DNA from: Mesorhabditis belari
Lineage: Eukaryota > Nematoda > Chromadorea > Rhabditida > Rhabditidae
DNA: 64,000 nt
Direction of reading: 5' to 3'
NCBI GenBank assembly: GCA_958450365.1
Contig: CAUEEP010000891.1
Span: 558,001-622,000, forward strand
Below the pieces are notes generated by a model. That model did not search any database and was not told where the DNA came from. It saw only the letters and a list, made by a program, of their open reading frames with translations. Shown here one piece after another: positions 21,701-32,690 of the stretch (position 1 is its first letter; the number at the start of each line of letters is the position of its first letter). Position numbers and translations under genes: made by a program.

Positions 21701-24700
21701 TGTCATCTTTTAGATATGGGTAAAGGAAAACGACTTTCCGATCAAGAAAAAGGCATCATTGATGGCTTGAAACTGAACAACTGGAGTAGTCGCGATATTG
21801 CGGCAGAAATCAACCGATCTCCTTCTGTAGTCGATTCTTATGTCAGGGTCATTCTTATTCTTATGTTGATTCTTATGCCCAACTGGCTATGGTACCAAAA
21901 AGCATTCTGGAAGGAAACCAAAAACTACAAAAACGGATCGACGAGCAATCATTCGAACGGCCTCAAACTCAACAACAACCCCGTCAAAAATCAAAGCAGA
22001 TCTGAATCTGGGGGTCTCCTCAAGGACAATTCGAAGAGTTCTATCAAAAAGCAAGTTGATTGCTCGCAGGCGCTCGCAAGCCCCCTTTATTAGGTCGATA
22101 AATCAAAAGAAGCGGTATATTCAATTATCCTAAAAATCGTAAAAATTCGACTGCCTTTAGAATAATGTCCAGCCGTGTTGATCGTCGTCCCCGGTGCGGT
22201 GTGTTTCTTGATTTCCCGCAAAAACGTTTCGGCGATTCTATCTTCGACTTCAACCAAAAAAAACATGTGCCGGTTTCTCTGCACAGACCTCCAAAAATCC
22301 ATTGTTGAGGCAATCAGTCCGCAGTTGTTTTTTCCTTTCGAAAACAAGCTCTCGTCCACTTCGAAGATCCGTCCAACCCCTCCGTCCGATTTGCTGGATT
22401 GTCTTTGACTGTAGATACTCAACACACATTTGTCTCATGAAGTTATTGAAGTCGGTCGCAGTGTTCTTGTCCATCTCTAGCTCGTCTCCACAAAGACGTC
22501 CCAAAAAAAGTTCACGTGTCCAAGAACAGAGAAAGCGGATGATTGTCAAGAACGGAAGTCGGCAACCCTCGAACCACGATCCACGATGGAGGCCACTTTC
22601 TGATCGGCATTCGTCCTTGTCACAACAAAACCGAGCCTTTCCTTTGAACTTCATCGCATGGCCCTGGGCACATTGACGGGTTGTGGCGGACATGCTTTTG
22701 AATTGAAAAAAGGCAATCGCATCATCTTCGGTGTGTGGAAGGGAAAACATCACAAATAACCACGAAAGTAGATCAGAATAAAATGAAGGGATGTCGAAAA
22801 TGAATTTTCTCCTCCCTCCTTGAATCATCCTTTAAGTTTTATTCAAATTTTGCAGAGTTACAAAGGGATTGATGCAAGGACTGAATTTTCGGGGATATAA
22901 AGGGAAAGTACCGGATTTTCAAATTTGAAATTGTTACCAATGCATAGTTCACAAGATAATATCTAACGATCTAACTATGTGCAAATTCTAAACTCTGATT
23001 TCATGCAATCGCATTGAATTTGAATGCCATTCTCTATTGATGTTTCTATCACCGTTTCAGTTATGCTACCAACTCGATGAAAAGTACGACGGCGAGACCC
23101 CAGCTCATTACGCCGCTAGAGCCAATCAAGAGGCCATAATCTCAAAACTAACTGAGCTCGTAAGTCACTCTTGTCGCTCCTGAAAACTTGATGACTAATT
23201 TGAGAACGCTAAGAATTTGTTCTGCAAAAACAACCAAGGAATGACTCCGCTTCACTTGACCGCACAAGTGAACGCTTGGGAAAGTGCTGTGGTAAGGGGT
23301 GAGCCAAAAAACGAGAATGAAAAATTCATTGCAGGTGTTTCTCAACTACGGAATCAAATGCGGAATCTCTGCCAAAGCGTTGTGTTTTGAAGAGAATGAT
23401 CAACGGGAGAATTTGTTGGCAATCGCCTTCGCCTACAATCATCCGACGTATATTACAGTAGATCATTGCACTTTTCTGCTTTCTCTACACTCTCAGTTTA
23501 GAAATTGATCGTGAAAATGGATGCAATCGATCCATACATCCATACAAGTGCAATCCAGGAAGCTATTCAGCGTGGCTCAAAAGAAGGGTTACAAGTAAGT
23601 GGCTTCTATGTTTTTCAGCTAGAATCATATATAACACGAATTTCAGGAGTTGCTTCAAGGAAAAATCCTGAGAAACACTAAAAAATTGGTATCAAACAAA
23701 ATAAAGTAGAACTATTCAGTACTTTAGAATGAAATCTTGGGGGAAGAGAATGAGAACGGAGAGTCGGTGTTGCATTTCGCTGCAAGGAGTGGATGTCTTA
23801 ACGTGGTATGTGTGTGAGAGCACACCTTGAGCAAGAGTATTTTCAGGTTGAGGAACTGTTGAAAAAGGAAGTCGTTCATCAAATCCTCAATGCGACGGAT
23901 GCTGGAAATCGAACGCCACTTCATGTTGCTGCTAGAAATGGTTTTTTGTAAACTCTTTCTTAACAGAATAAAAACTTTTCTTAGATCATGCCAAAATCTG
24001 TGAAGTCCTTCTCCGGAAAGGAGCCAAACCGTATACTCGAGCCAATGGGATGACTCCTTTTGATTTAGCAATAATGGTTGGTAAGCGACAAGAACTTCTC
24101 ACCAGGAATCACTTCAGATGGGCAGCTTGAACAGTGCTGAAGTTCTTCGAAAGTACTGCAGTGTCAACGGAGAGCGTGAATGCAAGTTCGTGCAGAGAGT
24201 CGTCAAAACAATTCTTGTTGACGAAATTTCAGAATGTCTCCACTGCACTATGCAGCGGCCAGTGGCAAAATAGAAAGTGTGCAATATCTCCTCGATTCTG
24301 CAAATGGAAAAATCGATCTTGGTATTGAACTCTGAATCTGAACATAAATTGTGAAATTTAGCCAAGGTCACAAACGACGAAACGAAGAGAACGGCTCTTG
24401 ACATTGCAATTGAAAAAGACAATGAGTGAGGCCTTTTATTCAGATTCTGAATATTTTAATGATTATTGAATAACAAAAGAAGTTTAAGAGATGTAGCCAA
24501 AGAGCTATTATCACACAAAGATTGGCGTCTTCTAATGGACAAAATAAAATTCGTCGACTCTGATGAAACAAATGAGGTTGAAATTGGTTCCTCAAACGTT
24601 GTTTTTTCGATGTAAAAAATCAATCTATGGCATTATTTGTAAATTTAGGCCAAACGAGAGGAGATCTCCAAGAAACTTGTAACACCAATGCGACTGCTCA

Positions 24701-27700
24701 TCAAAAAATTTCCCAAGTTAGCGGCGGATGTCATGAACAAGTGTATCGATCCGTGTGATTTGCAACTTCCCAGATGAATGTCAAAAGTTCAAATTTAGAG
24801 ACAAGGCTAATAAGGAAATCTGCTACGATTTTACCCTGATAGACGATTCATACGTTGTCGAGCAAGAGCTTGGTGAGATGAGAAAAACAATAGAGTTTTT
24901 ATCTAGATACAGATGGACAAAAGATTCTCAAAGCCGGCTACAACAGCGATGGCTCTGTCATCAATAAAGCATCTTGCTGGGCTAAGAAGAGGACGCGGCT
25001 AATGGAAGAACACCCACTAAGATTGATGGTTCTTTCTTTTCTGGTTACATTACGCTTTTTATCATCATTAGGCGAAATCACGGAGAAAAGATACAAGGAA
25101 GTTGCTGGAGCATGAGTTGGTCACCACTTTTCTTGAGTATCGTTGGACAAATGGTGTGCGAAAAAACTACTTGCTTTTTTGTAAGTTTCTTGTGAGAGAA
25201 TAGTTAACTACAATTGTTTTTAGCCTTCGTTCCATTTTGCCTTTTCTTCTTTTGGTATAACCTCATGTTTGGTTTGATGCTCTGGGATCAATTTGTTGAT
25301 TCAAAAGGTTCTTCTTCTTTAGTACTTAGTGTTTAAGTCAAAGAACAGTAAAAGTAAAACAAAACTCTAATTTAAAAGGTCAACTGCTAGAAAAAAGGTG
25401 CGGAAAGAATTCAAATTGACATAAAGCTCAACTTTTAACAGTTGTACAACAAAAAAAAGTTCAGAGCAAATGATTGCAGGAAACGAAACGGGAAACACCA
25501 CGCTCCAAGTAAAAAAATTAATTCCTAGTTGTTTTTCAAAACAAAAAAAACTCTTTTTGCAGGAGCAGATATCAAAATCAAAATCAAATTTTATTCGAGA
25601 TCGTTCAGGCACATTCGAGGTGGAGAAACATTTAAATAAGATCAAGGATTACTTTTAGAGTTTTTCTCCAAACACTTCCGCTACTTCCGTTATGCTGACT
25701 CTAGTTTATTTTAACTACTTATTACTAAAAGAGGTCAATGAAACAGAACAAATTACATTTTTAAAAATAAATTTCAGATCTTCCAATGGTGGCAAACTCG
25801 CGCGCTTTACTGGAAAAGTACGTGCTTTTCTTCTTCTTAATCAGTAACGGAGTAAAGGACATTTTAGGAGGCAATGTGATCGAGCTGTTTGGGCTCTTGC
25901 TTCCTTTTATCATCATCGTTTGGAGGATTGTTGAGGTAGGAAAAATGAGACCAGAAATTTGATTCAGAGAAATCTTTCAGTTCTTTCAAGGAAAAAAACA
26001 CAATTTTTTGTTCTGGCCGATCGCTGCGCTGTCATGTCTTACACTGACACTCAATCTGGTTAGTGTTAATATTTTTAAAAAAAACGGTTTTGGCTAAAGT
26101 ATTAGGTTGATAGGAATGAAATCAGCGTTTTCATTTGTTCTTTGATATTTCAAATCTAAAAAGTACATGTAAAAAAAGAAAAAAAAATCTATAAATGTAA
26201 TGGGAGTTTTTAATTTTTTCCTTTTCTTTTTTCGAATTCACTTATTTCCACTACGTATTTCCACTTTAATAAAATCCATTCTGCTGACTGAATATCTTTT
26301 AATTCTGAAGTTAATACAGTATAAAACGTAAGGATATTCATCCTACAATCTTCCAAAGTTTGAAAAATCGCTTTCTAAAAGATGCTATTTCGAAAACTAC
26401 CTTGTCTCTTTTAATCCGATCTATTGGGTTGGTGGAAAACTCCTTTCCGATTTTTTGGGAGAGTACCTTAAATTTGTCGAATTTTGAGGTTTTATAGCTC
26501 ATTCTAAAGCTGAATTCAAGACGGATCGATTGGCAAAAACCGTTTTGAGATATCTCTTTTCTAAAAGTTTTTACAGCTATTTTAGTAAAGGGCGGCAGAA
26601 TGACTGTTTTCACGTTTCGTTAGTTTTTCGTGCAGAAACCTAGGCTAAAAACATGTGTTTCGTGATCAGCGTCAAAAATAACCCCTAGACACGCATTTTC
26701 AGAATCTTAGCAAAAAATTTTTGAAAAATATTGTCATACGTTTTACGTTTTACGTTTTACGTTTTACGAACAAAATGTTAAGGAATTCGTCAAAATTTCG
26801 ATTTTTCCGATTTTTCTCATGTTGACTCCACAAGAACGTGCCAAACGATGTATTACAAAGTTGTAGCCCTGGTTTTACTCTTTCTAACGATACCCTTGCC
26901 ATTTCTCTGCATTTTGTTTGCGATGGGTTCTAAGGTTTTTCCCGGTTTTTCCCGTTTTTATACAAATATAGGGAAGAGTGCCCATTTCAGGACCGCAGAA
27001 GCAAAATTGAGTTCCTAGGTGTTGTTATTCTGGATCTATATTAAAAACATATTGGTTTTTTCCTTAAATAGTTTTTTATACAGACAATTCCGTGAGAGAA
27101 TTTACATAGATCTGCCAGATAAGAGTCGAGAACGCGCCATGAATAGAGTGTGTTCCTCAAGAAATAGTGCAAAATAGGAAACGAGTGCATTTAAAATAAC
27201 CTAAATATCTTACAAATTATAGAAGATATTCATGATATTCAGTTGATTGACTGGCCTGAATTGTTTCCGTATTTCACACTATTTCTTAAGAGGAACACAC
27301 TCTAGTCATGAATGTCAGAAGAAACACCTTTTATTGTATGCCTGCATTTATTTATTGTATTTATTGTATATTCATATATTATAAAACCTTATTATGAAAC
27401 AATTTTCAGAGGGCTCGACCAACAAAGAAGGTGCTTTCAAGGAGACGTAATATAGAAGGTGGTCATCTCAAGATACCGAGCTCCAGTCAACGGCGGAACT
27501 CAAAAGCTGTTCAAGCCGAGCCTGTGAAGACAGCCTTGAAAAAACGCCCTGATGTAAGCCAGCCCTTTGATCAAGTACAGCATTTGGAGAATGCTCGCCA
27601 ACCACGAGCTGAGAAAGCTGACGAAAAGAAATCACAGGAGAAAGCCAGACAAAACGCTGTCTTAGTGACACAACTGAAGAAACAAGTGACCAATTCGCAA

Positions 27701-30700
27701 AGCAGGCAGTCCGTACCAGCAACACCAAGGCGATCAGCTTCTCCCGAAAAGGCGTTAGCACTCAAAAGAAAAGCAGGGGTCTCAGACCGCGGATTTTCTA
27801 GAATCAACACGTTTGTGCGGAAGCCTTGTGATTACCTCATTGGATCTAGCAGACAGTTGCGCTCATGTCGGAAAAAGCTTGAAGAAATTGTGAAATACGT
27901 AATTCACGACGATAATGAGAACGAAGACGACGAAAGGGAACCCAAAAAAAGCATACGCCTCTTGAACGTGGGGAGGGTGCTGGCGGAACGGGAAAAGCGC
28001 TTGAAGTTGGACCCAGATCAAAAGAAAATCGTGGTGTTCTCTCTTGATAAAGGCCATAATCGAGTCATGGCTACGGTCTCATATCCAAACAGCAAAAAGC
28101 CGTGCTCGGTTTTTAACTTTCTCCTATTGATCGTATGGGAAGGCCCGGATAATTACTCAGAATTGCAAGAAAGAAATGTGGCTGACTATTATGAGCAATT
28201 GAAGTCTTACTTACTTACGAAGTCTTACTTGGTGGAGACTTATTATTTTTGACAACAAATGCTGGCCTTGGAAATGGGATGCGACTCAGCTGTCTTTGGT
28301 GTTCGAAAGAGTTCGACAAAGGCAAGAACAAAGACAATGATTCGATCGATTTCGTGAAGCACCCGCCACGAAGCAAGGCTATGATTGCAACTTTGAAGCT
28401 GGTCCCCAAAAAAGAGGATGTCATCCCGGTGCCAACAAACATGGTTATTCCACCGATCCTTCACACCAAGATCAAGGTGGGCAACTATTTGTTTGAAAAA
28501 ATGCTAGCTTTGGAAGGATCATCAAAAGCGTTTAAGCAAGTTGTAGAAAAACCACATTTGACTGTGAATAGGAAAGAGGAAGGAGTCATTTACCACAGAT
28601 TTCATGGTAACGATATCAAACGCTTATGTGTGGCACTTCCTGATTTCAAACAAATCTCCACGTCAACTGAGTACTCCAAGGTGATCGAGGCTATGGAAGC
28701 TTTCAATGACTGGGCACAGCTAGTCTCGTCGACGAAAACGGGCCTAGATAACGTGAAAATTGCCGAAATTGCGTGCAAAAACCAGCACACAGCTGAGAAA
28801 GGTTGTTGTCAAACGGCAATTCTTTGTGCTGCACTCGAAAAAGTCGGCGGGCTTGGATCTAGCGCCCTTATTCACTGTATTGTCTCGCATTTGGGTTCGT
28901 TTCTGGCACAACATCGGATGATCGGAGCCGTGGCCGTGGAGGGCATTGAAGCTATCCACAGTAAGCTGGAAACGGAGATCAAGCGCCACAAGAAGAGCAA
29001 AACGAACGACTTCTTCAGGCTGTGAAGTGGTTAGGCATCCAAGTCCTTCTAAATGATGCTGAGGAAGAAGTTGAAGAAGAAACTTTCGTAAATTAGTTTG
29101 TTTTATCTATCACTTTTATCATATTATTACTATAAATAAATATTCTTTTAGGAAATATACTCACATCTTCTAGAGTGTTTTTTAATATAGATCCAGAATA
29201 ACAACACCTAGGAACTCAATTTTGCTTCTGCGGTCCTGAAATGGGCACTCTTCCCTATATTTGTATAAAAACGGGAAAAACCGGGAAAAACCTTAGAACC
29301 CATCGCAAACAAAATGCAGAGAAATGGCAAGGGTATCGTTAGAAAGAGTAAAACCAGGGCTACAACTTTGTAATACATCGTTTGGCACGTTCTTGTGGAG
29401 TCAACATGAGAAAAATCGGAAAAATCGAAATTTTGACGAATTCCTTAACATTTTGTTCGTAAAACTTTACGCCGTAATACCTTTTTTGTGAGTAGAGGGA
29501 TTTTTCTCAAACTTTGGATTTTTCTTGTCTGGACAACCACTCAGAATTGTCCGAATTCGGATTTTTGATTCCAAGGCATTTTTTTTTTGGACGCATTGTG
29601 CCCCTTTAATATACTATTTTTGAAAAAATAAAATATTAGGGTCGACCACATGGATTTCTTTTTTAGAGATTCGAAGGGGATCGCAAATGATCAAACAGTT
29701 TTACTTTTAAACATGTTTTTTGTACGTTTTGGACAAAGACCCATTGTTTAAAACCGTTTTTAACGAATTCTAAATTTTTTTTCATGTGGTCCCCCCTTAC
29801 CTGTTTTTTGGATCGGTCGATTTTGAGGGGTTGAAAAATGACTGAAAAATAGAATGACATTCTAATACAGCATTTGCGGTAAGTTTCAAAAGCAAGCAAA
29901 CCGAACATATAAAAACAAAATCCACATGTTTCTAGCTGATGCAGCTGAGCACGTGGGGCCGTTTAGCAATCTACATTTTGATGTTCAAAAAAGTGATTCG
30001 ATCCAGCCTTTGGCTCACCCTTTTATTGTTTTTGCTGCTCTGCCCCTTTACATTTAGTTTCTTCTTTCTCCTACAAAATAAGGTAAATACTTTTGGCTTG
30101 TCTGCGTTAACCATACCGTTACTTGAGGATGTGCTAGTGAATCCACTTGTCTTTCTCGTCAAGCTCTTGGTGATGGCAACGGGAGAATTCGATTTCAGCA
30201 GTTTATTCGAGGAAGTGTAAGTTTTGACGTGTAAGCTTTGATAGATCAAAAAATTCGGAATAAGTTGTTCTTGGAAATTGTTCTCAGAAACAGCGTATTT
30301 AGAGCATTGCCTGACGAAACGCCTCAAGTGTTGTTCGTCCGCATATTTAGCTTGATCGTCTTCGTGCTTTTCATCCTGACAATCACGGTGTTGTTCATGA
30401 ATCTGTACACAGGCGTGGCCATTGGCGACATTGCCGAAATCAAGGAAGAGGCCACGGTTAGCAAGTTGTCAATGCGGGTTTGTTTATTGATGCAAAAAGC
30501 CATAGATGTTCTCATTCTAGTTGAATTCGATACTCATCCAAGGCATCATATACGAGGAGTTGATGCGAAACGCCAAATACAAGATCATTGTTGACTTTGC
30601 AAAAGACAAAAGTTCAACGAAAATTGAAGACAAAAACGATGAACCAAAACGAATAAATCTATACGTCAGTTTCGGCTTCAAAATATTAGATAGATTGTCT

Positions 30701-31173
30701 AGTTTCAGTCAAATCCAAGTGACAAATGGGAGGAATTGTTGCAGAAACGGAACGAATCGTTCTATGGTAACCGAATTATTAGATTTAAAACTTTTGTTAA
30801 CATTATAAGATCTTCTGCTTTCTAGTTACAAGCATTGAAGTCTATTAAACCATAATCCTTTTTCTGAAAGTGACACATGCATTTGACTCAACTTGGTTTT
30901 AAGGCCTGTAAATTCCAGGAAACAAGAATGACCGACATGGCTGCTCATTTGTTAGAGATGACAAGAATGCTTAAAGCAATCCAAGCAGGTCAGCAAGCAA
31001 TCAATCTCTTAGCAGGCCTCTTTTTTAGAAAGATCATCTTAATAAAGCCGATTGATGCCTCGGAATCCGTTATGCTATTCCATTTCTACATAGTAAATCT
31101 AATTTTTAACCTTGTTTTCGCTCAACTTTTTCTATTTGAAAAGTTTCTTGTACTCGATTCTTTCTGTTTCTAA
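18741..31173 (+). CDS. TRPA-family cation channel, left-arm copy
   Basis: Multi-exon channel gene. ATG at 18741 (MPEVIVKGSS); exon 1 ends at 18819, and exon 2 (18885-18955) is acidic. A long ankyrin region follows (GRTPLHFAASLQSTN, DSGMTPLHCAAYWNNLGAAE, DGETPAHYAARAN, NQGMTPLHLTAQV, NRTPLHVAARNG). S1 lies near 25220-25310 (FCLFFFWYNLMFGLML), with a glycosylation-type NETGNTT loop. S2 and S3 follow to about 25940. After a 3.9-kb intron come STWGRLAIYILMFKKV and S5, the pore segment VMATGEFDF (about 30170) and S6 with FMNLYTGVAIGDIAEI (about 30400), the TRPA signature. Introns are mostly 30-65 nt; transposons sit in the larger ones. By eye an uninterrupted frame can be threaded through the copy. 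Expected at the plasma membrane of sensory cells. The pore resembles painless/pyrexia-type TRPA more than TRPA1. The stretch after about 31020 may not be translated. Confidence 0.85.
19660..19689 (+). other. 30-nt intron in TRPA
   Basis: GTTTAG...ATAAG joins EKNIEPS to ALFADSGQRD in frame. The right-arm gene has the same 30-nt intron at the matching place. It is one of several introns near the lower size limit for spliceosomal introns; another is 24743-24773 (31 nt). Confidence 0.65.
19944..20407. mobile_element. Pogo/Tigger-like MITE in TRPA
   Basis: Ends CAGTCGACACTCGATCGTAA and the complement of CAGTCGAGGCTCGATATTAA, flanked by TA. Subterminal motif TAAATCATTTTTGGAGAATC recurs. The CAGTCGACNCTCG terminus is typical of pogo/Tigger MITEs. 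The 186-bp copy at 54381-54566 occupies the same place in the right-arm gene. The left copy is larger and internally rearranged. Confidence 0.75.
21453..22100 (+). mobile_element. Tc3/Tc1-type insertion inside Merlin
   Basis: Starts with TACACTGCTGGACATAATTT, a Tc1-type terminus. The frame from 21717 reads MGKGKRLSDQEKGIIDGLKL then NWSSRDIAAEINRSPSVV, the first HTH. The second HTH is readable in a shifted frame (TPSKIKADLNLG, SSRTIRRVLSKSK). The catalytic domain and right end are missing at the junction with the Merlin frame near 22095. Confidence 0.7.
22090..22828 (-). pseudogene. Merlin (ISXO2-like) transposase, degraded
   Basis: Two overlapping frames. The N-terminal one (22250-22828) has a zinc-ribbon-like start (CAQGHAMKFKGKARFCC, then CRSESGLHRGSWFEG). 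The C-terminal one (22090-22425) has GRIFEVDESLFSKGKNN (first DDE aspartate), then VEVEDRIAETFLREIKKH and APGTTIN. In ISXO2/Merlin enzymes the latter is normally followed by SD-x-W; here it reads TAGHYSKG, so the second aspartate is lost. A frameshift joins the halves. Dead copy. Confidence 0.8.
26102..26340. mobile_element. Mariner-type terminal repeat remnant in TRPA intron
   Basis: TTAGGTTGATAGGAATGAAA is a mariner-style terminus; its inverted counterpart is at about 48475-48520 in the right-arm intron. No transposase text was recognised. Confidence 0.5.
26761..29465 (+). mobile_element. Unclassified DNA transposon with ~287-bp TIRs
   Basis: Terminal repeats of about 287 bp (26761-27047 and about 29179-29465) are near-identical inverted copies, outer end GTTTTACGAACAAAATGTTA. 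TTTAC directly flanks both ends (26756-26760 and 29466-29470), a plausible 5-bp target duplication. The left flank also holds several GTTTTAC repeats, so this is not decisive. The interior encodes one long protein over two overlapping frames. The element sits in the 3.9-kb TRPA intron of the left arm only. High repeat identity indicates recent insertion. Confidence 0.75.
27409..29025 (+). CDS. Putative novel transposase, one frameshift
   Basis: Two frames overlap at about 28215-28252: the first reads from about 27431, the second to 29025. The first has a basic, Q/K-rich N-terminus, an acidic DDNENEDDE patch, then VVFSLDKGHNRVMATV and LLIVWEGPDNYSEL. The second, read upstream of its first start-like codon, begins GGDLLFLTTNAGLGNG and continues LSCLWCSKEFDKG, VIPPILHTKIKVGNYLFEKM and, near the end, VEGIEAIHSKLE. 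DKG, GGD and a late EAIHSKLE could be a D-D-E set, and C-x-W-C a metal site; that is inference. The pattern recalls uncharacterised animal protein families with DKGG/GGD/CxWC motifs. An AGTCTTACTT duplication at the overlap probably caused the frameshift. An acceptor-like TTTTCAG at 27408 suggests an upstream exon. Confidence 0.55.
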
Positions 31174-31241
31174 AACTTAATAATGGTAAACCCGAAGAGG
31201 GTTGCAAAATTTTTTTGCAAATTTTGCAAATTTACGGGCAA

Positions 31242-32530
31242 ATGAGCGCACAGATGGGGCGTTTTGATGTGGGAAGTTTCCGAGAGGCTTCTTTTAAAGA
31301 TCAGAACAATCAGGAGAGAACGTTCCTGGTTCCACCAGGCTACAGAGTCGAAGTGAGTGAAGTGAGTGAGTTACGTTGTTGACCTGGTTCTCGAGAAGTC
31401 CCTAATCTTAACCGACCAGTCTTGGCTTTGTAAAGCATTTCTTTATTTTCTTGAATTTTGTCAGAACTATTTATAATATTTATGAAGTTAAACGAGAAGA
31501 CAAAACGAACTGACTAAATGAATTCGGCACTGTTCGGTTTTACCTTGAGTCCAATCCAGCCAAAGAACTGGGTCTATTAATAGTTCACGTTTTAATCAAG
31601 GTCTGAACAAACCGACAAAAATGTTCTAACAGGGAAACCCTTTGAAGTTAGCTTTGTGGAGCGATCTGATTCCGAAATGCAAACACCCCCTGGTTAAGGC
31701 CATCATAAAACTGCTTTCAAATCTTACTTATCATAAGCCATTTTCGAGATATAAACCTTCAAAGTCTCGGTCACATTCGCTAAGCAGCAAGCTAGCCAAC
31801 TTAAAGCCTTGATGCCCATATATCAATGTGCTTCAGCGGCCCAGTGAATAGTATGTTAGCGCGTCGGACCCGAATTTGTGTTCTTTGTCCCTGGTTCGAA
31901 TCGTCTCGCTGGTAAAACTTTTTTGCTTCTTTATTAAGGTATAAAAATTGATTTTCAAGTGTTCTAAAGTCTTACAAACATTAATTAGCAATATTAGACT
32001 GCACGGCCGCTCATAAAGTTTGAACTTTGAGTTTTTTTACAGAATGAAAAATTTCAGATTATTAGGACATATCATTTTACAAATAATTTAATGGGGATTG
32101 CTTAAATGCGGGATTGAAAAAGGATTCCTGTATGTTAAGGCCATTACGAAAGCACCATACTTCGAAACTTGGCGAACATGCATTTACTCAGTCTCACAGT
32201 GAAACTCGCGAAAGTGACCGAGACTTAGAAGGCTTATATCTCGAAAATGGCTTATGATAAGTAAGATTTGAAAGCAGTTTTGGGATGGCCTTAACCAGGG
32301 GGTGTTTGCACCTCGGAATCAGATCACTCCACAAAGCTAACTTCAAAGGGTTTCCCTGTAAGCAAATGAGTCTGAAATAATCAACTGCTTTGAATGAATC
32401 ATTCTGGAATGATCGAACTAAACAAAGTGTTATTTTAAGGGAATGACTGTCCAAAAGCTATCGCACGACGATGAAGACCTCATGTAGGTGAAGCAAGACT
32501 TGCTAGACCCGGCTCTTCGTTTCATTGTAG
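31242..32530 (+). pseudogene. PK2 pseudokinase gene, left-arm copy, truncated
   Basis: Exon 1 (31242-31352) reads MSAQMGRFDVGSFREASF, then LVPPGYRVE and a GTGAGT donor, starting 68 bp after the TRPA stop. The next recognisable exon (about 32440-32490) reads TVQKLSHDDEDLM with a GTAGGTGAAG donor. The sequence then joins a mariner core fragment at about 32548, so everything from the N-lobe onward is missing. The intact order is seen in the right arm (41716-44740). Confidence 0.65.
31630..32360. repeat. Palindromic repeat with tRNA-like core
   Basis: Arms 31630-31795 and 32205-32360 are reverse complements (AGGGAAACCCTTTGAAGTTA ... GGTTAAGGCC). The middle holds a tRNA-like stretch (about 31838-31912) with a box A-like GGCCCAGTGAATAG and box B GGTTCGAATC. 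It lies in intron 1 of PK2. The right-arm counterpart is at about 43785-44385. Confidence 0.7.
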
Positions 32531-32547
32531 ACAATTGTAGATTTCAT

Positions 32548-32690
32548 TGTAAACTTCTGCTCCACGTGCCTTATAGTCCGGACCTGGCCCATCAGATTAT
32601 TTTTTGTTTCGGTCGTTGAAGAGTTTTCTTATGGGAGAAAATTCGAGAATCATTTTGAAAAACTAAAAAACTTTTGAAATGAATTTGAGC
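32548..32690 (+). mobile_element. Mariner core fragment at a deletion junction
   Basis: Reads LLHVPYSPDLAHQIIFCFGR, the mariner region around the third catalytic residue, with a small deletion. It matches the interior of 40759-41606 and is fused directly to PK2 intron sequence on its left. Confidence 0.75.

Larger units (their letters stand above)
21008..22925 (-). mobile_element. Merlin-like transposon in TRPA intron
   Basis: Left end GGATTTTCGGTACTTTCCCT matches the complement of the right end near 22893-22925 (GGGAAAGTACCGGATTTTC). The interior holds an ISXO2/IS1595-type transposase on the minus strand and a nested Tc1-type insertion (about 21453-22100). It lies in the TRPA intron between LRDK (donor about 20633) and LCYQLDEKYDG (acceptor about 23060). 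A related deleted form is in the same intron of the right copy (about 53570-53800), and a fragment lies at 60905-60972. Confidence 0.7.

Noticed and set aside
22090..22828. Bacterial contamination (ISXO2-like transposase)
   Set aside because: It is inside a eukaryotic intron with matching ends elsewhere in the window and fits the eukaryotic Merlin superfamily.
26338..26613. 91-codon minus-strand frame in the TRPA intron
   Set aside because: Partly shared with the other arm (47080-47215) but out of frame there; no domain recognised. Probably transposon debris.
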